Part shown: positions 38,126-46,541 of the stretch, piece by piece
Layout: every line of letters starts with the position of its first letter
How positions within the stretch are numbered: position 1 is the first letter of the stretch
Origin: Paracoccus rhizosphaerae
GTDB taxonomy: Bacteria; Pseudomonadota; Alphaproteobacteria; Rhodobacterales; Rhodobacteraceae
NCBI RefSeq assembly: GCF_026162645.1
Contig: NZ_JAOTBE010000027.1
Location: 1-48,042 of the forward strand
Length of the DNA stretch: 48,042 nucleotides
Direction: 5' to 3'
Notes under the pieces: model-generated
The model's database searches: none
The model's input: only the letters and a program-made list of their open reading frames with translations
Told to the model about the DNA's origin: nothing
Translations under genes and position numbers: made by a program

Positions 38126-38202
38126 GCGGTTGTAGCTCAGTTGGTTAGAGTACCGGCCTGTCACGCCGGGGGTCGCGGGTTCGAGCCCCGTCAACCGCGC
38201 CA
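38126..38202 (+). tRNA. tRNA-Asp (GTC), copy 2
   Basis: Identical in sequence to the first copy, 101 bases downstream, again with encoded CCA and anticodon GTC. The two are presumably processed from one transcript. The flanking sequence differs, so only the tRNA itself is duplicated. Confidence 0.97.
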
Positions 38203-38289
38203 TTTCCTCGTCTGCCTTGTCATTCACCTCAGGATCGGCCAAATGCCGGATGAAGGTGCGCTGTTCGCGCCGATCCGCAGGAGGAAGCG

Positions 38290-39555
38290 ATGAAGGACAT
38301 GGCAGAAGCTGGGCAACTGATCGACAGTCTTGGCAAGGCGGCCCGCGCGGCGGCGGTCGAGCTGGCGCAGGCGCCATCGGCAGCCAAGTCCCTGGCGCTG
38401 AACGCGGCCGCCGATGCGGTGCTTGCGCGGAGTGACGATATCCTTGCTGCCAATGCCAAGGATCTGGATTTCGCACGCCAGAAAGGGCTGTCGGATGCCA
38501 TGTTGGACCGACTGCGGCTGGATGGCGACCGTCTGTCGGGTATCGCAAAGGGTCTGAGAGAGGTTGCGGATCAGCCCGATCCTGTCGGGCAGGTGATCAC
38601 GGAATGGGACCGGCCGACCGGGCTGCACATCCAGCGCGTCAGGACGCCCATCGGCGTGATCGGCGTGATTTACGAAAGTCGCCCCAACGTGACCGCGGAT
38701 GCGGGCGCGCTCGCGCTGAAGTCCGGCAACGCGGTGATCCTGCGGGGCGGATCAGAGAGCCTGCATTCGGCAGGTGCGATCCACGCCTGCATGGTCGAAG
38801 GGTTGCGCACCGCGGGACTGCCCGAGGCCGCGATCCAGATGGTGCCGACCCGCGACCGCGCCGCCGTCAGCGCCATGCTGGGCGCGCAGGGCCTGATCGA
38901 CGTGATCATCCCGCGCGGCGGCAAGGGCCTTGTCGGCCTTGTCCAGTCCGAGGCGCGGGTACCGGTGTTTGCCCATCTGGAAGGCATCTGCCACGTCTAT
39001 GCCGACGGGGCCGCGGACCTCGCGAAGGCACGCCGGGTGGTGCTGAATGCCAAGACCCGCCGCACGGGCATTTGCGGCGCGGCCGAGTGCCTGCTGATCG
39101 ACCGGGAGTTCCTTGCACGTCACGGCGACGTCCTGATCCGCGACCTGCTGGAGGCTGGCGTCGAGGTTCGGGCTGATGGCGAACTGGCGAACGTTTCCGG
39201 CACGACCAGAGCCACGCCTGAGGATTTCGGGCACGAATTCCTCGACATGATCATCGCCGCGAAACTGGTCGATGGTGTTGAGGGCGCGATTGCCCATATC
39301 CGGACCCATGGTAGCCAGCACACGGAGTCGATCCTGACCGAGGACGACGCCACCGCGGCACGCTTTTTCGCCGCGCTGGACAGCGCCATCCTGATGCGGA
39401 ACGCCTCGACCCAGTTCGCTGATGGGGGTGAGTTCGGGATGGGCGCCGAAATTGGCATCGCCACCGGCAAGCTGCATGCGCGCGGCCCCGTGGGGGCCGA
39501 GCAGCTGACCAGCTTCAAGTACCTCGTGACAGGCGACGGAACGATCCGGGCCTAG
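38290..39555 (+). CDS. proA: Gamma-glutamyl phosphate reductase
   Basis: A 421-residue NADPH-dependent aldehyde-dehydrogenase-fold enzyme, the second step of proline synthesis. It has the catalytic cysteine in [11 protein letters not shown] (C262), [18 protein letters not shown], and [17 protein letters not shown]-type ribosome site precedes the ATG. Its usual partner proB (glutamate 5-kinase) does not precede it here; two tRNA-Asp genes do. Its stop overlaps the stop of the convergent chpT by four bases. Confidence 0.97.
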   Translation: MKDMAEAGQLIDSLGKAARAAAVELAQAPSAAKSLALNAAADAVLARSDDILAANAKDLDFARQKGLSDAMLDRLRLDGDRLSGIAKGLREVADQPDPVGQVITEWDRPTGLHIQRVRTPIGVIGVIYESRPNVTADAGALALKSGNAVILRGGSESLHSAGAIHACMVEGLRTAGLPEAAIQMVPTRDRAAVSAMLGAQGLIDVIIPRGGKGLVGLVQSEARVPVFAHLEGICHVYADGAADLAKARRVVLNAKTRRTGICGAAECLLIDREFLARHGDVLIRDLLEAGVEVRADGELANVSGTTRATPEDFGHEFLDMIIAAKLVDGVEGAIAHIRTHGSQHTESILTEDDATAARFFAALDSAILMRNASTQFADGGEFGMGAEIGIATGKLHARGPVGAEQLTSFKYLVTGDGTIRA

Positions 39556-40175
39556 AAGGCGATCTCTCCGCCGGTGGCGTCGAATTCATGGCGAATCCGG
39601 CGACCCTCGGCCGCGGCAGTTTCCGCCAGCAGCGGGAAATGCACCTCGGAAGGTGCGGGGGGGCGGCCATCCGCCCCGTCAAGCCATGCCCACAACGCGG
39701 GCTCGAGCTTGCTGCGTTCGCATTCTGCCACAAGGCGCCAGCCCGGCGTGTCGCGCAGCACCAGCACGCGTCCCCCCCATGGCATGACGGTTTCAAGGCA
39801 CATCAGCGACAGCATCACCATCCGCACCTCTGCCCGTGCAAAATCGCCCTCGGCGTCCAGCGTGATGCGCAGCTTGCCCTGCGCCGACACCCCGTCCATC
39901 AACCGCTGCACCTCGGCCCGACTGACGCGCTGATCGCCCTGGGCGACCCCGAAGGCCATGCGGAACGCCTGGATGCGCCCGCGCGCGGCCGTGACCGCCT
40001 CGGCAATCAGCCGCATCTCGGGCGAGGAGGCGATGCCGGGGTAATCGGGCGACATCTCCAGCAGCTCGACGCCGTTGCCAATCGCGCCCAGGGGCGAGAC
40101 AAGATCGTGGCAAAGCCGCGATCCCAGCAGAGAGGCCAACTCGCCTGGGGCGATGCGCGTTGAATCCAGCGTCAT
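39552..40175 (-). CDS. chpT: Histidine phosphotransferase ChpT-like protein
   Basis: A 207-residue protein with the ChpT layout: an N-terminal dimerisation hairpin with the phospho-accepting histidine in [17 protein letters not shown] (H23) and a degenerate HATPase-like C-terminal domain (about 90-200). ChpT relays phosphate from CckA to CtrA and CpdR in alphaproteobacteria; in Rhodobacteraceae the CckA-ChpT-CtrA pathway controls motility and gene transfer agents rather than being essential. It converges with proA and is divergent from a DUF3553 gene. proA next to chpT is a familiar arrangement in this group. Confidence 0.88.
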   Translation of the reverse strand: MTLDSTRIAPGELASLLGSRLCHDLVSPLGAIGNGVELLEMSPDYPGIASSPEMRLIAEAVTAARGRIQAFRMAFGVAQGDQRVSRAEVQRLMDGVSAQGKLRITLDAEGDFARAEVRMVMLSLMCLETVMPWGGRVLVLRDTPGWRLVAECERSKLEPALWAWLDGADGRPPAPSEVHFPLLAETAAAEGRRIRHEFDATGGEIAF

Positions 40176-40212
40176 GAATACTTACCTTCCGTCATGTCCG
40201 AAGGAGATGCCC

Positions 40213-40392
40213 GTGAACGAGATACTGGAACCCGGCATGATCGTCCTCCACCCAAGCGCCCCGGAATGGGGCGAGGGGCAGGTGCAATCGCGCATCGGGG
40301 ACCGCATCACCGTCAACTTCACCGAAGCAGGCAAGCAAGTCATCGACGGGCGCCGGGTGACCCTGCAGATCCTGCGCTTCAACGGCATGTAA
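40213..40392 (+). CDS. DUF3553 small protein
   Basis: A protein of about 59 residues: NEILEPGMIVLHPSAPEWG, GQVQSRIGDRITVNF, GRRVTLQILRF. This is the DUF3553 domain, a small beta-barrel of CarD/Tudor-like appearance found widely in alphaproteobacteria; function unknown. A GTG at 40213 is preferred because AAGGAG at 40201-40206 is six bases upstream, while the ATG at 40207 sits directly on that site. The gene lies 37 bp from the divergent chpT. Confidence 0.82.
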   Translation: MNEILEPGMIVLHPSAPEWGEGQVQSRIGDRITVNFTEAGKQVIDGRRVTLQILRFNGM

Positions 40393-40534
40393 CTCCTGTG
40401 TTTCCGTTCGGCAATTTGCAACCATAGGTTGCGCTGCGCAAGCGGAACCTGCACCGGGACACCGCTGTCATGTTGCAATGACGGTCCCTGTTCCCTAGAC
40501 AGGCGCCGAAGGACAGCACCAGACCCGAGGCCCC

Positions 40535-41320
40535 GTGGACCGCGCCGATCCCGCATTTTTCCAGATCAGGCTTGCGACAGATCCCCAAGATCTGGCGGCC
40601 GCGCAGCGCCTGCGCTATCGCGTCTTTGTCGAGGAACTGGGAGGCAACGGCCCGCTGGTCGATCATGACTCCCGACTGGAACGGGACGAGTTCGACCCGG
40701 TCGTGGACCACCTGTGCCTGGTCGACACCCGGCGCGATGCGCAGGCGCTGGATCACGTCGTCGGCGTTTATCGCCTTTTGCGTAGCGAGGTCGCGCAGCG
40801 CTTCGGCCGCTTCTACTGCGACAGCGAATACGACCTGACACCGTTGAGAGACAGCGACCGCCCGCTGCTGGAGCTTGGGCGGTCCTGCGTCGATCCCGCC
40901 CATCGTGGCGGCGCCGCGATGTTTCTCATGTGGAACGCGCTGGCCGACTACGTGCTGGACCACGGGATCCAGATCCTGTTCGGCGTCGCCAGTTTTCACG
41001 GCACCGATCCGCTGATGGTGGCGCCTTCGCTCAGCTGGCTGCACCATCGCCATCTGGCGCCGGAGGGCCTGCGCCCCCGTGCGCGTCCGGCAGGCTTTCA
41101 GCGGATGGACCTGATCCCCGAGGATCGACTGGATCGGCGCGAGGCGATGGTGGCCATGCCCGCGCTGATCAAGGCCTATCTGCGGCTTGGCGGCATGGTC
41201 GGAGAGGGTGCCTTCATCGACCGCGACTTCAACACGACCGACGTGTTCCTGCTGATGGACACGGCCGCCATGTCGGCCAAGCACAGGCAGTTCTACGAAA
41301 GTCGCTGGCAACCCACATGA
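40535..41320 (+). CDS. olsB: Ornithine-acyl-ACP N-acyltransferase (GNAT-like, OlsB)
   Basis: A 261-residue enzyme of the Acetyltransf_5 / OlsB family, which adds a 3-hydroxyacyl chain to ornithine to make lyso-ornithine lipid. Typical sequence includes QRLRYRVFVEELGG, ELGRSCVDPAHRGG (acyl donor region) and FGVASFHGTDP. The GTG start at 40535 is the first start in frame with conservation; the ribosome site is weak. It overlaps olsA by four bases (ATGA), so the two steps of ornithine lipid synthesis are translationally coupled. Confidence 0.92.
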   Translation: MDRADPAFFQIRLATDPQDLAAAQRLRYRVFVEELGGNGPLVDHDSRLERDEFDPVVDHLCLVDTRRDAQALDHVVGVYRLLRSEVAQRFGRFYCDSEYDLTPLRDSDRPLLELGRSCVDPAHRGGAAMFLMWNALADYVLDHGIQILFGVASFHGTDPLMVAPSLSWLHHRHLAPEGLRPRARPAGFQRMDLIPEDRLDRREAMVAMPALIKAYLRLGGMVGEGAFIDRDFNTTDVFLLMDTAAMSAKHRQFYESRWQPT

Positions 41321-42150
41321 GCCTGACCTGGCGCGAGGGCGAACCGCCGCCGCTGCCCGGACCGCAGGGCCTGCGGGAATGGCTGCGCGTGGCCTGCCGC
41401 GGTGTGCCTGCGGTCCTGGTCCTGCTGCTGGGCGTCATCTTGATCCTACCTTTGCGCGGGGTCGAGCGGCTGTTTCACGGCCGCCGCCGCCCGTGGACAG
41501 GACCGCATGTGCAGATCGTCTGCCGCCTGGTGCTGATCTGTCTGGGCATCGGCTGGCAGCGCCACGGCACGCCCATGCGCGGGCCGGGCGCGGTGGTCGC
41601 CAATCATTCAAGCTGGCTGGACATCCTGGTGCTGAACGCAGCGATGCCCGTCTTCTTCGTCAGCAAGTCTGAGGTCGCCACCTGGCCCGGCATCAACATC
41701 CTGACCCGCGTGACGGACACGCATTTCGTGACCCGCGATCCGCGACTGGCCCGCGCTCAGGCAGCCGAGTTCGCCGCCCGCATCAGGGCCGGGCACCGGC
41801 TGCTGTTCTTCCCAGAGGGAACATCGACCGACGGTCGTCGCGTGCTGCCGTTCAAGGCGACCCTCTTCGAGGGCTTTCTGAACCCCGACCTTCCTGCTGG
41901 CCTGGCCATTCAGCCAGTCAGCGCGCTCTATGAAGCACCCACAGGCCGTGACCCCCGATTCTATGGCTGGTGGTCGGACATGGACCTTGCGCCACACCTG
42001 CTGACCGTCCTGGCTGCAAAGCGTCAGGGCAGGGCCGTGGTGCGGCTGCATCAGCCGGTCCCCGTCGCCGGACAGAATCGCAAAAGCCTTTCTGCAGCCT
42101 GTCATTTGGCGATATCTTCTGACTTCAGGCGGCTGGATATGGGTCTTTAG
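41317..42150 (+). CDS. olsA: Lyso-ornithine lipid O-acyltransferase (PlsC-like, OlsA)
   Basis: A 277-residue membrane-associated acyltransferase. A hydrophobic helix at about 28-48 precedes the PlsC domain, which has the catalytic H-x4-D in NHSSWLD (H97, D102), FPEGTSTDGRRVLPFK and IQPVSALY. Coupled to olsB by an ATGA overlap, it acylates lyso-ornithine lipid to ornithine lipid, a phosphorus-free membrane lipid. The longer upstream open frame is an olsB shadow. Confidence 0.93.
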   Translation: MSLTWREGEPPPLPGPQGLREWLRVACRGVPAVLVLLLGVILILPLRGVERLFHGRRRPWTGPHVQIVCRLVLICLGIGWQRHGTPMRGPGAVVANHSSWLDILVLNAAMPVFFVSKSEVATWPGINILTRVTDTHFVTRDPRLARAQAAEFAARIRAGHRLLFFPEGTSTDGRRVLPFKATLFEGFLNPDLPAGLAIQPVSALYEAPTGRDPRFYGWWSDMDLAPHLLTVLAAKRQGRAVVRLHQPVPVAGQNRKSLSAACHLAISSDFRRLDMGL

Positions 42151-42244
42151 AATCGGTGACATGGGCGGCTGTCAAGGCCTTGCCACTTCTCCGCCGCCGC
42201 TATATCTGGTGCCGAACTCCGAATTTGCCGCTAAGGAATGTGCG

Positions 42245-44509
42245 ATGACCCGCTTTGCTGCCCCTATTGCCGAACAGATCTGGGACATGAAATACCGGAT
42301 GAAGGACGCCGAGGGGCAACCGGTCGATGGCTCGGTCGAGGATAGCTGGCGCCGTGTTGCGCGCGATCTGGCCCGGGTCGAAGCCGATCCTGCGCAGTGG
42401 GAAGATAAGTTCTATTCCGCACTGGAGGACTTCAAGTACCTGCCCGCGGGCCGCATCCTGGCGGGGGCAGGGACGGGGCGTTCCGTGACGCTGTTCAACT
42501 GCTTCGTGATGGGTACCATCCCGGACAGCATGTTGGGGATCTTCGACATGCTGAAGGAGGCCGCCCTGACCATGCAGCAAGGCGGCGGCATCGGCTATGA
42601 CTTCAGCACGATCCGCCCCCGCGGCGCGGCGGTCAAGGGAGTGGCCGCCGACGCATCCGGCCCGCTGTCCTTCATGGACGTGTGGGACGCGATGTGCCGC
42701 ACGATCATGTCGGCAGGCTCGCGCCGCGGCGCGATGATGGCGACGATGCGCTGCGACCACCCCGACGTCGAACAGTTCATCGAGGCAAAGCAGGACAGCG
42801 CCCGCCTGCGCATGTTCAACCTGTCGGTCCTGGTCACCGACGATTTCATGGAGGCCGTGAAGGCCGACGGCCCGTGGGAGCTGACGTTCGAGGGCAAGGT
42901 CTTCCGCACCCTGCAGGCGCGCGACCTGTGGAACCGGATCATGAAGGCGACCTATGACTTCGCCGAGCCGGGCGTGATCTTCATTGACCGGATCAACAAG
43001 GCCAACAACCTGTCCTATGTCGAGACGATCGCGGCGACCAACCCTTGCGGTGAACAGCCCCTGCCGCCCTATGGCGCCTGTCTGCTGGGGTCGATCAACC
43101 TGGCGCGGCTGGTGACGAATCCGTTCACCGATGCCGCCGAATTGGACCCCGAGGCCTTGGACGATCTGGTCCGTACCGCAGTCCGCATGATGGACAACGT
43201 AGTCGATGCATCGAAATTCCCGCTGGAGGCGCAGGCCGAGGAGGCCCGCAACAAGCGCCGCATCGGCCTAGGTGTGACTGGTCTGGCCGACGCCCTCTTG
43301 ATGCTGGGCCTGCGCTACGGCGCCGAAGACGCGGTTGCGCAGACCCGCGTCTGGATGAAGGCTATCGCGCGGTCCGCCTATTTGGCCTCGGTCGATCTGG
43401 CCAAGGACAAGGGGGCCTTCCCGCTGTTCGACGCCAAGAAGTACCTGGCCTCGGGCTTCATGTCCAAGATGGACAAGGACGTGCGCGACGCCATCGCCGA
43501 GCATGGCATCCGCAACGCGCTGCTGACCTCGATCGCGCCGACCGGCACCATCAGCCTCTATGCGGGGAACGTGTCCTCGGGGATCGAGCCTGTCTTTGCC
43601 TATGCCTATACCCGCAAGGTCCTGCAGAAGGACGGGTCGCGGACCGAGGAAGAGGTGGTCGACTACGCCGTCCAGATGTGGCGCGACCTCAAGGGCGATG
43701 CTGAGCTGCCTGATTATTTTGTGAACGCGCAGACGCTTGCTCCCAAGGATCACGTCGCCATGCAGGCGGCCGCGCAGGAATGGGTCGACAGCTCGATTTC
43801 GAAGACGATCAACTGCCCGGAGGACATCAGCTTCGAGGATTTCAAGGACGTCTACCTGGCCGCCTGGGATCTAGGCTGCAAGGGTTGCACGACCTATCGC
43901 CCCAACGAAGTCACCGGGTCCGTCCTGTCGGTCAGCGAAAAGACCGAAAAGGCACCCGAGGCTGACAAGGGCGCCGACGTGGTCTATCTGACCGAGCCGC
44001 TCGACCGTCCTGCCGCGCTTGAGGGCGCGACCTACAAGCTGAAATGGCCGGGATCCGAGCACGCGATCTACATCACGGTCAACGACATCATCCACGGCAA
44101 CCACCGCCGGCCGTTCGAGATCTTCATCAACTCGAAGAACATGGAGCACTATGCCTGGACCGTTGCGCTGACGCGCATGGTTTCGGCCGTCTTCCGCCGC
44201 GGCGGCGACGTGTCCTTCGTGGTCGAAGAGTTGAAGGCGGTCTTCGACCCCCGCGGCGGGGCCTGGATGCAAGGGCGCTATGTCCCCTCGATCTTGGCAG
44301 CCATCGGCGGTGTCATCGAACGCCACCTGATCGAGACGGGCTTCCTTGCTGGCGAGGGCCTTGGCCTGAAGGCCGATCCCAAGGCCGAGGTCATGGCTGT
44401 CGGCGAAGCCCCGCGCGGCCCGTCCTGCCCCAGCTGCGGTCAGTTCGGCATGCGCATGGTCGAAGGCTGCATGACCTGTCCAAGCTGCGGACACTCCAAG
44501 TGCTCATGA
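42245..44509 (+). CDS. nrdJ: Adenosylcobalamin-dependent (class II) ribonucleotide reductase
   Basis: A 754-residue B12-dependent reductase making deoxyribonucleotides with or without oxygen. Active-site redox Cys in LFNCFVMG (C86), and the thiyl/catalytic triad in NPCGE (N266, C268, E270). A TSCPD domain follows at about 600-700, and a C-terminal cysteine-rich tail (CPSCGQFGMRM, CMTCPSCGHSKC) holds the regenerating thiols. AAGGA precedes the ATG, and the upstream frame extension is unconserved. Only 94 bp separate it from olsA, with no cobalamin riboswitch visible. A perfect inverted repeat lies 42 bp past its end. Confidence 0.96.
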   Translation: MTRFAAPIAEQIWDMKYRMKDAEGQPVDGSVEDSWRRVARDLARVEADPAQWEDKFYSALEDFKYLPAGRILAGAGTGRSVTLFNCFVMGTIPDSMLGIFDMLKEAALTMQQGGGIGYDFSTIRPRGAAVKGVAADASGPLSFMDVWDAMCRTIMSAGSRRGAMMATMRCDHPDVEQFIEAKQDSARLRMFNLSVLVTDDFMEAVKADGPWELTFEGKVFRTLQARDLWNRIMKATYDFAEPGVIFIDRINKANNLSYVETIAATNPCGEQPLPPYGACLLGSINLARLVTNPFTDAAELDPEALDDLVRTAVRMMDNVVDASKFPLEAQAEEARNKRRIGLGVTGLADALLMLGLRYGAEDAVAQTRVWMKAIARSAYLASVDLAKDKGAFPLFDAKKYLASGFMSKMDKDVRDAIAEHGIRNALLTSIAPTGTISLYAGNVSSGIEPVFAYAYTRKVLQKDGSRTEEEVVDYAVQMWRDLKGDAELPDYFVNAQTLAPKDHVAMQAAAQEWVDSSISKTINCPEDISFEDFKDVYLAAWDLGCKGCTTYRPNEVTGSVLSVSEKTEKAPEADKGADVVYLTEPLDRPAALEGATYKLKWPGSEHAIYITVNDIIHGNHRRPFEIFINSKNMEHYAWTVALTRMVSAVFRRGGDVSFVVEELKAVFDPRGGAWMQGRYVPSILAAIGGVIERHLIETGFLAGEGLGLKADPKAEVMAVGEAPRGPSCPSCGQFGMRMVEGCMTCPSCGHSKCS

Positions 44510-44551
44510 GGCAAAGCTCATTGGCTTGTGTCTGAACCGACCACCATAACT

Positions 44552-44578
44552 TGGCCATCTGACCGGGTCAGATGGCCA
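44552..44578. terminator. Perfect 12-bp inverted repeat after nrdJ
   Basis: TGGCCATCTGAC-N3-GTCAGATGGCCA. A very stable hairpin 42 bases past the nrdJ stop, with only two T after it. It is probably the nrdJ terminator and marks the border between core genes and the CBASS-bearing segment. Confidence 0.55.
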
Positions 44579-44715
44579 TTCGACAAGCAAATCGTGTCAA
44601 CCACGGAGTCGCAGACGGCCGCACCTCGTGTTGCTCAACTTCCTCTGCCGAAAAAGGGCGTCACCCGCAAACCAACCGTGCGAGAACCTTCGGGGAACAA
44701 AAACTACCTGTAGCG

Positions 44716-44744
44716 TTTCCATGCCATCCGAAACCATATATATT
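44716..44744 (+). promoter_or_regulatory. Promoter candidate for the CBASS operon
   Basis: TTTCCA at 44716-44721, a 17-base spacer and TATATT at 44739-44744, about 62 bases before the ATG at 44807. The TATATATT run stands out in otherwise GC-rich DNA. A stress-type motif with one base too short a spacer (GGAAC-N15-CGTT, 44694-44717) overlaps it. Confidence 0.4.
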
Positions 44745-44806
44745 GTGCCCCAGAGCAAGTTGGTTGAGGGAGGCATTCGGACGAGCTTAAAGGGAAGGAG
44801 TTCGAC

Positions 44807-46047
44807 ATGCCCTTGATGATACTGCACCTGGTCTCGACGCGCTGCTCCTTGGCACAGCGCTTGCACTCGAGCTCAGTGATCGAGACCACCGCGTTACCGA
44901 GAAGCGCTACCAGCTAATCCCGGAACACCTGCAACGGCCCGCCAGCCGACTTCGTCATTACATGGACGACGCTCTCGTCTACGCCCAGGGCTCACGAGCG
45001 ATCGGCGCAACGATCATCGATGGAGCAACGGACGACCGGTTCGATCTCGATGCTATCCTCGAATTCAAGCGGCCCCACGGTTGGTCGATTTCGGATGTGC
45101 TGGACGAGTTGTTCACAGCGCTCCACGGCTTTCCCGATGTCCAGGAAATCGCGCGTTGCACACGATGTGTCCAGCTGAAGTTCGCCTTCATGCATCTGGA
45201 TGTGACGCCGATGGACCCTCACAGGGAGCCTCGCCCGCTTCGGTCCGGCGTGATCTACCACAGTCCGGACGACAGGGGTGATCAGCTCTTCCCAGCCAAC
45301 CCTTATGGGTTTGCCGACTGGTTCCGGAAGCAGGTTGCCCTCCCGAGCCGCGCATTCAGCGACCACGTGAAGGCGATGCGTGCGAAGATGGGGATCAGAG
45401 ATCGCCTGGCTACCGGCTCGATCATGGCTGATGCGGACATCGATGCGCTGCCTGCTCGTCGGAATCCTCTTCGAGACGCGCCGCAGGTCATCGCCCTCAA
45501 GCTGATGAAGCGTTACCTGAACCTCCGCTACGCGAAGCGTAGCCTGAAGCGCCCCATCTCGATCTACCTGTCCAAGATCGCGGCTCTGGTTCCGCCGAAC
45601 GAGAACGGACTGTGCGCGCATTTGGAGAGCTACGCGCTCGACCTCGAGCGCCGAGTCCACATGTCCATGGTCACCGGAATTCCGCTCGACGAGAAAAACC
45701 CTGCACCGCCGCACGAGAAGTTCAACGATCGCCGGCCGGCCTCGAACGAAGACCTGCGCGTCTTCCGTGATGATCTCCGGCATCTCGTCGCTGAGCTCGG
45801 GCGGGCCCGAGCTTCGAACTTCACCGATGTCCGCAAGATCTTCGACGATCTCTTCGGCGAGAGGGTTAGCGAAAAGGTTGTCCGCTGCTACCTCGACAGC
45901 CATCGCGGGCTTTCAATCCCGAGCGCCTTCGAGCCAGCGAAAGGCTTCGTGGCCGCCCCCGCCCTGCTGACGCCTGCCGCTGCGAAGGCAGCGCCTACGT
46001 CGAAAGCACCCGCGCATCATTTCCACTCCGGCCGCCTGCCGAAATGA
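44807..46047 (+). CDS. CBASS CD-NTase (cGAS/DncV-like nucleotidyltransferase), apparent 5' frameshift
   Basis: This is the oligonucleotide cyclase of a CBASS operon, making a cyclic second messenger on phage infection. From an in-frame ATG at 44962 there are 361 residues, with the polymerase-beta motif AQGSRAIG (G10, S11), metal acids D28 and D30 in FDLDAIL and a third in MHLDV (D80), then a helical C-terminal half and an Ala/Pro-rich tail. The same frame is open and protein-like from 44815 (ALELSDRDHR, EKRYQLIPEHL), the expected N-terminal helix, but has no start codon. AAGGAG at 44795-44800 and ATG at 44807 lie one frame off; one extra C in 44810-44812 would join them into about 413 residues. 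I annotate from 44807 as the intended gene. Cap5 pairing suggests clade G, by inference. Confidence 0.85.
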
Positions 46048-46541
46048 AGGCCACCGCGCGACCAAAATCGCGCGAGGCACAGGCCGAGCGCATGCGGGAG
46101 GTTTGGCCCGGGCTGAAGCCGCTGACCGTGCTCGCGGACGGTCGGATCATCTGGATTGGGCCGGTCCGTGGCTTCCAAATGAGCTACAAGGTTTCGGTCG
46201 TCTGGAACCCAGAGAGGACGACTCCTCCACTGGTTTTCGTCCGGCAGCCAATGATAGCTCCGCGTCCCGGCACCGGCTGGATCGACATTCCGCATCTGCT
46301 CTACGACCCGGAGTCGCCCAAAGACTCCGCGCTCTGCCTGTTCGACCCGGACCAGAACGAGTGGTGCAGTTCGATGTGGATCTCCGACACGATCGTCCCA
46401 TGGGCTTCGGAATGGTTGCATCACTACGAGCTCTGGCACTTCGACGGGGTATGGCGCGGTGCCAACGCCCCAGGACCCATCTCGATCGGAGCCGGGATGA
46501 ACAGGTCTGAAAAGGAATTGCAGAATGTCGAGAGGGCGTGA
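46044..46541 (+). CDS. CBASS E2-like conjugating protein (type II-short)
   Basis: A 165-residue protein with the bacterial E2 (ubiquitin-conjugating-like) signature. A central beta region YKVSVVWNP is followed by IPHLLY, then ALCLFDP with the likely catalytic C98. After that come SDTIVPWASEWLHHYELW and a GVW terminus of the fold (W120, Y128-E129). There is no E1 domain or JAB protease gene nearby, which is the short type II form. In studied type II CBASS systems such proteins conjugate the C-terminus of the CD-NTase and raise its activity. The ATG overlaps the CD-NTase stop (ATGA) and its end overlaps cap5 by 17 bp. Confidence 0.87.
   Translation: MKATARPKSREAQAERMREVWPGLKPLTVLADGRIIWIGPVRGFQMSYKVSVVWNPERTTPPLVFVRQPMIAPRPGTGWIDIPHLLYDPESPKDSALCLFDPDQNEWCSSMWISDTIVPWASEWLHHYELWHFDGVWRGANAPGPISIGAGMNRSEKELQNVERA

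Noticed and set aside
42151..42244. Cobalamin riboswitch upstream of nrdJ
   Set aside because: Only 94 bases are available and no B12-box-like sequence is seen.
44528..44713. 61-codon GTG-initiated frame after nrdJ
   Set aside because: It begins before the inverted repeat and reads straight through it, has low-complexity composition and lacks a ribosome site.
44694..44717. GGAAC-N15-CGTT upstream of the CBASS operon as a sixth EcfG promoter
   Set aside because: The spacer is one base shorter than the accepted 16-17 and the site lies about 90 bases from the ATG; a sigma-70-like pair overlaps it. I do not count it.
44597..44866. 89-codon minus-strand frame in the nrdJ-CBASS gap
   Set aside because: It overlaps the ribosome site and N-terminus of the CD-NTase, shows no motif and no ribosome site.
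44807..44917. Programmed -1 ribosomal frameshift in the CD-NTase leader
   Set aside because: The sequence at the switch (CCC TTG A) is not a canonical slippery heptamer in the zero frame and no downstream stem is evident; a one-base deletion is simpler.
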